Assembly (NCBI RefSeq): GCF_003818135.1
Contig: NZ_RPOH01000068.1
Location: 1-51,674 of the forward strand
Length of the DNA stretch: 51,674 nucleotides
DNA from: Buttiauxella warmboldiae
Lineage (GTDB): Bacteria > Pseudomonadota > Gammaproteobacteria > Enterobacterales > Enterobacteriaceae
Reading direction: 5' to 3'
A model generated the notes under the pieces. It had not been told where the DNA came from. It was given only the letters and a program-made list of their open reading frames with translations, and did not search any database. Numbering within the stretch: the stretch's first letter is position 1; the number at the start of each line of letters is the position of its first letter. The position numbers and the translations under genes are program-made. Positions 18,221 to 25,362 of the stretch are shown piece by piece.

Positions 18221-19257
18221 CACTTATTCCTTGAACGGTAGATAATCACGGCAAAGAAAGGCACGCCGACCAGCGCCGTCACCACGCCAACGGGAAGGCT
18301 TTGCGGCGCAATCAGTAAACGCGACGCAATATCCGCCAGCACCATCAGGATCGCCCCGGCCAGCGCGCTGGCAATAAGTAACGTGCGATGCAGCGGGCCG
18401 AACAGGAAGCGCATCACATGCGGAACCACCAGCCCGACAAAGCCGATCGAACCCGCCATGCTGACGATAGTGGCCGTGATAAGCGCGGTGGTGGTGAAGA
18501 GGATCAGACGTACCCTGGGAACGGAGATGCCCAGCGACGCGGCTGCGTCATCGCCAAAGGTAAAGGCATCCAGCGCCCGGGAATAGTAAAGGCAAACCGC
18601 GAGGCCAATCAGTACCACCACCAGCACCAGCTGGAATTCAGGCCATCTTACCCCGCTAAAGCTGCCCAGCAGCCAGAACATGACATCGCGAGCCTGCTGC
18701 GCGCTGGCGGAGGTGCTGATGGTATAGGCCGTGATGGCGTTAAACAGTTGAGAAGCGGCAACGCCCGCCAGAATGGTGCGTTCAGTGCCTCCGCGTGCGC
18801 CGTTGGTTAAAAAGGCGACAAAGGCAAAGGTTGCGAACGCCCCGGCAAATGCGCCCGCAGACAGGGATACCGCACCGGTGCCGATCCCCAGGACCACAAC
18901 CGCCACCGCGCCGGTTGATGCCCCCGCAGAGACCCCAAGCACGTAGGGTTCTGCCAGCGCATTCTTTAACAGGCTCTGCAATACCGCGCCGCAGATAGCC
19001 AGGCCGGCACCGCAGCATGCCGCCACCAGCGCACGGCTCAGGCGAAAGTCCCAAATCACGCTTTCATAGATGCGGTTGAGTGGAACCTCAGTTAGCCCAA
19101 TTTTATTGCTAATAGCGTAAAAAATATTTTGCAGCGGGATCGAAAGCTCCCCCACGCTGACGCCAACGGCAATGGTCAGGAACAACAGCACGATTGACAG
19201 CAAACACGAGCCGGTCAGGAACAGTCTCTGCTGAGACTGAATTACCGCGCTGGTCAT
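18220..19257 (-). CDS. FecCD-type ABC permease (first system)
   Basis: A 345-residue permease with about ten membrane segments, of the BtuC/FecCD family. Diagnostic stretches are RLSRALVAACCGAGLAICGA, VLQSLLKNALAEPYVLGVSAG and GSIGFVGLVVPHVMRFLFG (the loop that docks the ATPase). The start overlaps the stop of the binding-protein gene and the end overlaps the ATPase start, so the three are translationally coupled. It resembles the second permease at 22659-23669 (both have VMFWLLGSF), so the two may be paralogues able to form a heterodimer. Confidence 0.92.
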   Translation of the reverse strand: MTSAVIQSQQRLFLTGSCLLSIVLLFLTIAVGVSVGELSIPLQNIFYAISNKIGLTEVPLNRIYESVIWDFRLSRALVAACCGAGLAICGAVLQSLLKNALAEPYVLGVSAGASTGAVAVVVLGIGTGAVSLSAGAFAGAFATFAFVAFLTNGARGGTERTILAGVAASQLFNAITAYTISTSASAQQARDVMFWLLGSFSGVRWPEFQLVLVVVLIGLAVCLYYSRALDAFTFGDDAAASLGISVPRVRLILFTTTALITATIVSMAGSIGFVGLVVPHVMRFLFGPLHRTLLIASALAGAILMVLADIASRLLIAPQSLPVGVVTALVGVPFFAVIIYRSRNK

Positions 19258-20255
19258 TCGTTCAGCCCCATTTTTCTGAGCTGCTCACCGATCTGCTCAG
19301 CGCCGTAGAGGGTACGGATAGTCGGGTTCATCGCCTGCCCGTCCATGATCACAATATGGCCTTTTTTCACCGCCTCTAACTGGCTAACGGCCGGATCGCT
19401 TTTCAGGAATTTGATTTTTTCTTCTGCGTTATCAAGAGCCCAACGGTTACGATCCAGGCTTGAGACCACAATCACATCCGGGTTCGCCGCGATAATGCTT
19501 TCCCAGCCCACCGTAGGCCACTCGGTTTCGGAGGTGATGGCATTATGTCCTCCCAGGACATTGGCAATAAATCCGGAGGCGCTGTTTTTGCCGCCTACGT
19601 AAGCGTCAGCAGAAGGGGATGAGCTGGAGAACCAGAACACAAACGACAGATCTTTTTTGTTGTTGCTGAATGCTGCGCGCAGGGCAGCTTCACGTTTTTT
19701 AAAATCGGCGATCAGCGCTTCGCCACGCGGCTGCACGTTGAAGATGGTGGCGAAATCAGCAATCTCTTTATAGAGATACGTCATATCCCATAGTTTTTGA
19801 CGGCTGCCGTACATATCACCGGCGGCTTTTTTGGTGGCGCACATGCCCGGTGACAAATAGCCGTTTACGCCAACGGTTGCCAGGTCTTCGCGTTTCGCGA
19901 CCTTACTTTCTGGCCCCAGTAACAGCGGCAGCTGCGCGGGAACAAAATCAGGGTTTTGCGCAAGAATGGATTCCAGAGTGGGGATTTCTACCGTCAGCGT
20001 GTTGATTTTTGCATTCTGTTCAGCCAGCTGCGGCAACACTTTAGTTGGCCAAAACGCACTGGCGATAACATTTTTTTGCAGCCCCAGCAGCAGTAAGATC
20101 TCGACGGTATTCTGGCCCAGGGCCACGACGCGCTCGGGCGCTTTGGCAAACGTCTCTTGATATCCGCAGTTTTCAATGGTCAGAGGATATGTTGTTGCCA
20201 GAGCAGAACCTACTGATGCGAACATCATACCGAACGCGCAGATGACCTTTTTCAT
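19254..20255 (-). CDS. Periplasmic binding protein of a metal-complex ABC transporter (first system)
   Basis: A 333-residue BtuF/FecB-type (cluster A) binding protein. The signal peptide is MKKVICAFGMMFASVGSALA. The mature protein starts TTYPLTIENCGYQETFAKAP and has the usual two lobes joined by a helix (about residues 140-165). Two cysteines (NCG near the N-terminus and GMC about 120 residues later) recur in the second binding protein of this block. It should present a metal chelate to the FecCD permease. It is the first gene of the operon. Its ATG follows AAGGG, and a Fur box lies 54 bases upstream. The ligand is unknown. Confidence 0.9.
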   Translation of the reverse strand: MKKVICAFGMMFASVGSALATTYPLTIENCGYQETFAKAPERVVALGQNTVEILLLLGLQKNVIASAFWPTKVLPQLAEQNAKINTLTVEIPTLESILAQNPDFVPAQLPLLLGPESKVAKREDLATVGVNGYLSPGMCATKKAAGDMYGSRQKLWDMTYLYKEIADFATIFNVQPRGEALIADFKKREAALRAAFSNNKKDLSFVFWFSSSSPSADAYVGGKNSASGFIANVLGGHNAITSETEWPTVGWESIIAANPDVIVVSSLDRNRWALDNAEEKIKFLKSDPAVSQLEAVKKGHIVIMDGQAMNPTIRTLYGAEQIGEQLRKMGLNE

Positions 20256-20308
20256 TAAACGCTACCCTTCATTAAGTTATTGCCGACGATGGTGTCATAT
20301 TTTTATAT

Positions 20309-20327
20309 GCAAATGAAAATCATTATT
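20309..20327 (-). promoter_or_regulatory. Fur box upstream of the first uptake operon
   Basis: GCAAATGAAAATCATTATT matches the 19-base consensus GATAATGATAATCATTATC at 15 positions. It lies 54-72 bases upstream of the binding-protein start on the minus-strand operon, which fits iron repression. Apart from this box and the hairpin at 20528-20554, I see nothing in 20256-20569. Confidence 0.75.
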
Positions 20328-20527
20328 AAGGCGGGGTTTTATACAACGCAATATATTTAGTGTCAACGTGAGCCCATAGAAGCGGTAAGCGCAGGCAATT
20401 GCATAGAGAGGTGGGTTGATCTGTCGTAGTCTCGTGCTGCTTTCTGGAAGGTTCAAAAGAGTGCTTCCCGCAGGCGTCAAGGTCTGTAGCGGATGTAGGA
20501 ACGTGAACTGGGTGCAACCACAAGTTT

Positions 20528-20554
20528 AAGTCAGCCCAACCTCAGGGCTGACTT
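20528..20554 (-). terminator. Hairpin behind the DUF523-DUF1722 gene
   Basis: AAGTCAGCCC (20528-20537) pairs perfectly with GGGCTGACTT (20545-20554) around AACCTCA, 15 bases beyond the stop. No long T-run follows, so termination strength is uncertain. Confidence 0.6.
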
Positions 20555-20569
20555 ACTCGTTATCGGTGG

Positions 20570-21529
20570 TTAATTAACCGCCAGGCGCAAGGCTAAATTA
20601 TCGGGATAGGGGTCGAAATAGTTCTGCGTTAACAGGTAGCGATCCGGGTATTCCGCCAGATAGTGCTTCAGCAGCGTTAAGGGGGCGAGTATCGGCAGCA
20701 GCCCGGCGCGATAGTGGAGGATCACATCACGCAGTTCACCGCGCTGACGGGGATTCAACCGCTCCCGGAAATAGCCCTGAATATGCATCAGCACATTGGT
20801 GTGATTTTTGCGCGAAGCCGGCTGCTTCAGGATCGCCATCAGTTTTTCGCGATAGGCCCCGAAGAAGGCGTCCAGATCTTGCCATTCATGCAGCGAGGCA
20901 ACGAACGGCCCGATTTCACGGTAGCCCGCCTGATGGTGCGCCAGCAGCTGTAGCTTGTAGCGGCTGTGGAAATCCAGCAGCGCGTGGCGGCTCAGACCGT
21001 TGGCCCGTATTGTATTAAGCTCATGCAGGGCAAAAACGCGCTCGACAAAGTTTTCACGCAGCGCCGGATCGTGCAGGCGGCCATCTTCTTCAACCGGCAG
21101 CCAGGGGTACTTTTCCAGCAGCGCTCCGGTGAACAGCCCCACCCCCTCTTTGCGCCCGCGATTGCCTTTTTCGTCGTACAGCCGCACGCGCTCCATGCCG
21201 CAGCTCGGCGATTTAGCGCAGACGATAAACCCTGACAGTTCGCTCAGACGTGGAAGATACCCGGCGGCGAACTCCGCCATTTTCTGGGTAACATCCTCGT
21301 GCGGGGCATGGCTGAAACGCATCCGTCTATCCCCTTCGGTGGTTTGCACCAGACGCAACGCCGGGCGAGGAACCGGCAGGCCGATGGCCATCTCCGGGCA
21401 CACGGGCTTAAAGGTCACCCACCGTGCCAGCCCATCCATCACAAAGCCCATCCGTTTATGTCCGCCGTCAAACCGCACGGCCGAGCCGGTTAAACATCCG
21501 CTGATCCCAATGACGGGTTGAGTGTTCAT
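20570..21529 (-). CDS. DUF523-DUF1722 fusion protein (YbgA-type)
   Basis: A 319-residue two-domain protein. The N-terminal DUF523 (1-~150) has SGCLTGSAVRFDGGHK, PVCPEMAIGLPVPRP and CAKSPSCGMERV. The C-terminal DUF1722 (~190-310) is the domain of E. coli YbgA and contains HSRYKLQLLAHHQAGYREIG and LLTQNYFDPYP. In E. coli ybgA is next to the photolyase gene phrB; no phrB is present here. The ATG at 21529 has GAGGAT before it, so the longer frame to 21589 is rejected. A MerR-type regulator gene lies upstream on the same strand, with a long dyad between them. Confidence 0.85.
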   Translation of the reverse strand: MNTQPVIGISGCLTGSAVRFDGGHKRMGFVMDGLARWVTFKPVCPEMAIGLPVPRPALRLVQTTEGDRRMRFSHAPHEDVTQKMAEFAAGYLPRLSELSGFIVCAKSPSCGMERVRLYDEKGNRGRKEGVGLFTGALLEKYPWLPVEEDGRLHDPALRENFVERVFALHELNTIRANGLSRHALLDFHSRYKLQLLAHHQAGYREIGPFVASLHEWQDLDAFFGAYREKLMAILKQPASRKNHTNVLMHIQGYFRERLNPRQRGELRDVILHYRAGLLPILAPLTLLKHYLAEYPDRYLLTQNYFDPYPDNLALRLAVN

Positions 21530-21606
21530 GGCGCTATCCTCTTTGCTGCGTTTTACGGATGAAGAAAAAATCACCCTTGCGGTGAACAACGTACCCTGAT
21601 GGCATA

Positions 21607-21647
21607 CTTAAAACCTATACAACTATTTTAATTTGTACAAGTTTAAG
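21607..21647. promoter_or_regulatory. Dyad operator upstream of the DUF523-DUF1722 gene
   Basis: CTTAAA-N5-TACAA (21607-21622) faces TTGTA-N4-TTTAAG (21633-21647), giving a long near-symmetrical dyad with an 8-base palindrome TTGTACAA. It resembles the TTGTACA half-sites bound by MlrA-type regulators and lies 78 bases before the gene start. The neighbouring MerR protein is the obvious candidate to bind it. Confidence 0.6.
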
Positions 21648-21789
21648 AGGCTATATATTTTATTAATGATTAATTTCATCCTGTTAGAGGAGTCTGTTTT
21701 GTGCAGTTACTTTTCACATCGACCATAGGCAGGCACGCCACCGGGAGGGTGGCGCGGCAGAAAAACAGAATCGGGTATGGTAAACGGAA

Positions 21790-22518
21790 TTACAGAGGAA
21801 TAACGTCGAGGGAAATGCCCTGCTGCTGCCAGAGATCTATCTGCTTTTTGCGCGCGGCGGTGAGTTTGCCGCTAGTGACCAGCAGCCATTTACGCTCCGG
21901 GAAGATTTCCGGAGCCAGGATCGCGGGCAGCCCGGGGAGCACGTCAATGCGCAGCCCCTGCCCGGTGCGCCTGAGCGCTTCAAGCCAGATTTCGCAGGGG
22001 TCAGTCAGGTGCCAGCCGGTAATCAGGGCGTTATCGCCCGGCGCTTTTTTATCCCCTTCAAGGCAAAACGACGTGTAGGAGATAATGATGCCGTCGAGAA
22101 TTTCACGCAGCGTCATCATGGCTGGAACGTTGGCCGAGACTTTACCGCGCAGCGGACGCAGCACCTCTGTGACCAGTTCCGGGCGAGGATATTCGCGGCC
22201 AGAGTCGTAAATCAGCTGGCGCAGGGATTCGATTTTTCCCTCTTTCAGCCGTTGCAGCAGGGTTTCCTGCAGGGTGAGCCAGTGGTTAGCCCGCCGCGCG
22301 CCAGGACGAGCAAGCAGCGGTTTAACCTGGCTGACGGGCACTCCTTTTTTCACCCAGTCGAGAATTTTTAGCGCCTGCTGGATATCGTCCTCACTGTACT
22401 GGCGATGCCCGCCGTCGGTACGCTGCGGTTTCAGCAGGCCATAACGACGCTGCCAGGCGCGAAGCGTGGTTGCGTTAATCCCGCAAAGCCGGGCAAATTC
22501 GCCGATGGAGTAAGACAT
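21790..22518 (-). CDS. MerR-family regulator, MlrA/BluR-like
   Basis: A 242-residue protein. The N-terminal MerR helix-turn-helix (1-~70) reads GEFARLCGINATTLRAWQRR followed by YGLLKPQRTDGGHRQYSEDD, close to E. coli MlrA and BluR (both 243 residues). The C-terminal half (~80-240) resembles the B12-binding-like fold of those proteins but lacks an obvious cobalamin His motif. MlrA activates csgD; BluR is a blue-light-controlled repressor. Which of these, if either, is orthologous is not clear, so no symbol is given. ATG at 22518 is preferred over GTG at 22527. Confidence 0.85.
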   Translation of the reverse strand: MSYSIGEFARLCGINATTLRAWQRRYGLLKPQRTDGGHRQYSEDDIQQALKILDWVKKGVPVSQVKPLLARPGARRANHWLTLQETLLQRLKEGKIESLRQLIYDSGREYPRPELVTEVLRPLRGKVSANVPAMMTLREILDGIIISYTSFCLEGDKKAPGDNALITGWHLTDPCEIWLEALRRTGQGLRIDVLPGLPAILAPEIFPERKWLLVTSGKLTAARKKQIDLWQQQGISLDVIPL

Positions 22519-22658
22519 AACGGACACCTGAAGACCAAGAATGCGCTCAATATACTACGAATAACGCCAGGTTGAACGGCGTGCAGGATGCTTGCAACCC
22601 TATCAATCGGCAATCGCGTACCTTTCCCGGGAATGCCTCCGCACTGCGGCAAATTGTT

Positions 22659-23669
22659 TTATCGCGAACTGCGGGAGATAAGAAATAAAAATACCGGGAC
22701 CCCGAGCATCGCGGTCAGAATACCAACGGGTAATTCACGCGGTGCAAAAAGAGTACGGGCTAGCGTATCGGCCAGAACGGTAAAAATAGCGCCGCAAAGG
22801 ATAGACGCAGGCAACAGCGAACGATGGCGGTGACCGATAAACAGGCGTGCGATATGAGGCACGGTCAGCCCAATAAAACCTACTGCGCCACAGCATGCCA
22901 CCACAACCGCCGTTAATAAGGTCAGCAGGCAGTACATGGCAAGTTTGATGGTGCCAACTTCGACACCGAGCGACGCCGCCGTCACGTTACCGAACATCAG
23001 CACGTCCAGCTCTACTGCCCGCCACCAGCAAAGCAAAAATATCGGCAACAGCACCAGGGCGCAAAGCAGTACCTGTAGCCAGGACGCCTGGGCAAAGCTT
23101 CCTAGCAGCCAGAACATCACCCCTCGCGTGGTATCAGCGTCTGTTTTCCAGAGCGTCGTTAATGATGTCGCCGCAGAGAAAAGCTGTGTCACGGCCACTC
23201 CGGTCAGGATAAATCGGCTGGACTGGCCGGATAGCGATTGACGCGCCATGAACAGCACCAGCGTAAAAGCCAGCATCGCGCCGCAGAACGCCCCGACGGG
23301 CACCGCGGCCCAGCCCGCGCTAAGACCAAGCGCAATGACCAGTACCGCACCTAATCCCGCACCGGATGAAATGCCCAGCACCCAGGGATCGGCAAGGGGA
23401 TTGCGTGTTAATGACTGCAGAACCGTTCCGGCCAGCGCCAGCGCGGCGCCTGCCAGCGCGGCAAGCAAGGTGCGCGGCATGCGCAGAGACCAGACGATCC
23501 GCTGGTGAAGCGTGCCCTCCGTATCGCTATGCCAGTAGCCTGCCAGGACGGCATTTGTCACTTCCCGGATGGAAAAGGTCACCGGCCCATACATTATGGC
23601 AACGCAAAGCGCCAGCATCAGCGCCGGCAGCAGCATGGAAAGGCGAAAAACAGCAGAACGCAGCATCAT
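22659..23669 (-). CDS. FecCD-type ABC permease (second system)
   Basis: A 336-residue BtuC/FecCD-family permease with about ten membrane segments. It has RMPRTLLAALAGAALALAGT, VLQSLTRNPLADPWVLGISS and GAVGFIGLTVPHIARLFIG. Its ATG overlaps the methyltransferase stop (TAATGATG), so translation is coupled. It is the last gene of the receptor-binding protein-methyltransferase-permease operon. No ATPase gene follows: the next gene (MerR) starts 140 bases on and is unrelated. It must borrow an ATPase, most simply the one at 17459-18220. Confidence 0.92.
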   Translation of the reverse strand: MMLRSAVFRLSMLLPALMLALCVAIMYGPVTFSIREVTNAVLAGYWHSDTEGTLHQRIVWSLRMPRTLLAALAGAALALAGTVLQSLTRNPLADPWVLGISSGAGLGAVLVIALGLSAGWAAVPVGAFCGAMLAFTLVLFMARQSLSGQSSRFILTGVAVTQLFSAATSLTTLWKTDADTTRGVMFWLLGSFAQASWLQVLLCALVLLPIFLLCWWRAVELDVLMFGNVTAASLGVEVGTIKLAMYCLLTLLTAVVVACCGAVGFIGLTVPHIARLFIGHRHRSLLPASILCGAIFTVLADTLARTLFAPRELPVGILTAMLGVPVFLFLISRSSR

Positions 23670-24418
23670 TACTTCCAGCCAGCGACCACATAATCATCGA
23701 GGAATTGCCAGAGCGTCCCCGTTTCAGTAAAACCCGCCTGGCGCAGGGCTGCAAGCTGAAATTCGACCGTGGTGGGCAGCGGTGTCGGGCGGTCGTTAAA
23801 GATAGCGGCGCGCGCCTCTATCAATTCAGCCAGTTCAGGGTGACAGGTGACCGATTCAAACCAGGTGTCCCAGTCCTGTACCCCCGCGCGCCAGGCTTCT
23901 TTCTGCGTGCTTTCGTCATGAAGCTGGGCAATCATCTTCTGACGTGGATTGCGACTATCAAATCGCTGATGGTCGGCGTTCATAAATACACCACCTTCAT
24001 CCAGCAGGTTAAAGATGTTGCGATAAAGTGCGACCTGCTGTTCTGGCAGCAGCCAGTGTATGGCCGTGCTGGAAACAACGGCCTGCGGTTTGTCAGTTAT
24101 GACCCGGAAGCAATCTGCGGTTGCCATATCGCCGCTGAAGAACTGAATGCGATCCCGGTATTCAGACAAAGCTTCTTTTGCCAGAGCAAGCAGCAGCGGA
24201 TCCAGATCGATAGCCGTCACTCTTACGCACGGAAAGCGGTTCAGAAGACGCATGCTGAATGAGCCCGGGCCGCAAGCGAGATCCAGCACATGAAATTCTT
24301 CACCATACGTCATCGCCAGTACCTCCAGCGTGGCGTTATATCGTTCTTCACGATAAGCGATATAGGCGCTTTGTTGTTGATCCCAGTTGTTCAGTAAGTC
24401 GCGAGCGGGAAAGGCCAT
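23669..24418 (-). CDS. Class I SAM-dependent methyltransferase embedded in the uptake operon
   Basis: A 249-residue Rossmann-fold methyltransferase. Motif I is HVLDLACGPGSFSMRLL (about 43-59), the acidic residue after strand 2 is in VTAIDLDPLLLALAKEA, and motif II/III is around FSGDMATADCF and VVSSTAIHWLLP. It most resembles small-molecule methyltransferases of the trans-aconitate/UbiE-like group. The gene overlaps the binding-protein gene by 28 bases and the permease by 1, has an AAGGA ribosome-binding site and no signal peptide, so it is cytoplasmic. A role in modifying or releasing the imported chelate is inference from position only. Confidence 0.85.
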   Translation of the reverse strand: MAFPARDLLNNWDQQQSAYIAYREERYNATLEVLAMTYGEEFHVLDLACGPGSFSMRLLNRFPCVRVTAIDLDPLLLALAKEALSEYRDRIQFFSGDMATADCFRVITDKPQAVVSSTAIHWLLPEQQVALYRNIFNLLDEGGVFMNADHQRFDSRNPRQKMIAQLHDESTQKEAWRAGVQDWDTWFESVTCHPELAELIEARAAIFNDRPTPLPTTVEFQLAALRQAGFTETGTLWQFLDDYVVAGWK

Positions 24419-25362
24419 TTTTGTTCCTTAGCGTGCATTTGCGTGACAAGTCGGTGAAGGGCCAGAACCGAACGTGCGGATGCGTCCATGTCGTAGCCCG
24501 GTAAAATGATGTAACGTTTTGCTTTCACCGCCCTCATACCGGCGGTGAGTGGATGCCGTTCAAGAAAATCGATTTTGCTGCGGGCGCTGTCACCCTCCCC
24601 TCCCCTTGGCAGGTCGCCCAGAATCAGGTAGTCAGGATCCCGTGCGGCGACAACCTCCCAGCTCATGGCAGGCCACAGTTCAGCGCTGCTATCAAAGATG
24701 TTCTTACTGCCGATGGTTTTGGTTAACAGCTCAGAAGCACCATAACCGCCGGCCACGTAAGGCGTTGCTGTACCGGAATACCACCACATGAGCGTTCTGT
24801 GTGGCAGCTTTATACGCCTGTCGGCGGCAACCTGTTGTTTCAACTCCTTGATAAGCGTCTCTGCGCGCGGTTCCACGCCATATATACGCGCAATATTACC
24901 CAGCTCCTCGTAGATGCTTTCGAAGGTTACGGGCGCAGGAGTCCGGCTTTGAAGACCATGGCACATCCCTTCAATTAGCCAGCTTCCAATCCCCCATTCA
25001 GAGAATCTGTCGCGGCTGGCGGTCTCCGGGCTGTTAAACCAGTAATAGCTGCCTGAATAGATAAAGTCTGGCCGGGAGCCCAGCAGGGCTTCTCCCGACC
25101 AGGGTGAACTGTCGATACGTGCTTTTAGCGGTTTGTACCACGGGGATGGCGCGCTATCTTCATCCGGCTGGTAACCCACAACGCTGATAATGGAGTCACC
25201 CAGACGCAGTGCGAGCAGGTTTTCCATCGCGGTCGGCATATAGACAATAGCCCGCTGTGGAATATGCTCAAACGTCCAAAGCTTCCCGCAATTTTGCAAC
25301 GTAATAGGGTGTGCAAAGCTGACGGAAGTTGCCAGTAAGGTGAGGAAAGCAAGGCGTTTCAT
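24391..25362 (-). CDS. Periplasmic binding protein of a metal-complex ABC transporter (second system)
   Basis: A 323-residue BtuF/FecB-type binding protein. The signal peptide is MKRLAFLTLLATSVSFA. The mature start HPITLQNCGKLWTFEHIPQR and the later GMCHGLQSR place the two cysteines where they occur in the first binding protein (19254-20255). The protein is rich in Trp and Tyr in the likely cleft (GSYYWFNS, LMWWYSGTATPYVAGGYG). Its ATG overlaps the receptor stop (TAATG), so it is coupled to the TonB receptor. It should receive the receptor's ligand in the periplasm. Confidence 0.9.
   Translation of the reverse strand: MKRLAFLTLLATSVSFAHPITLQNCGKLWTFEHIPQRAIVYMPTAMENLLALRLGDSIISVVGYQPDEDSAPSPWYKPLKARIDSSPWSGEALLGSRPDFIYSGSYYWFNSPETASRDRFSEWGIGSWLIEGMCHGLQSRTPAPVTFESIYEELGNIARIYGVEPRAETLIKELKQQVAADRRIKLPHRTLMWWYSGTATPYVAGGYGASELLTKTIGSKNIFDSSAELWPAMSWEVVAARDPDYLILGDLPRGGEGDSARSKIDFLERHPLTAGMRAVKAKRYIILPGYDMDASARSVLALHRLVTQMHAKEQKWPFPLATY

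Noticed and set aside
20295..20523. Two short minus-strand ORFs (61 and 65 residues) near the first Fur box
   Set aside because: They overlap each other and the promoter region, lack ribosome-binding sites and show no conserved character.
23366..24262. 298-residue plus-strand ORF antisense to the permease and methyltransferase genes
   Set aside because: It is a shadow frame of two well-supported genes in GC-rich DNA; its protein has no family character.
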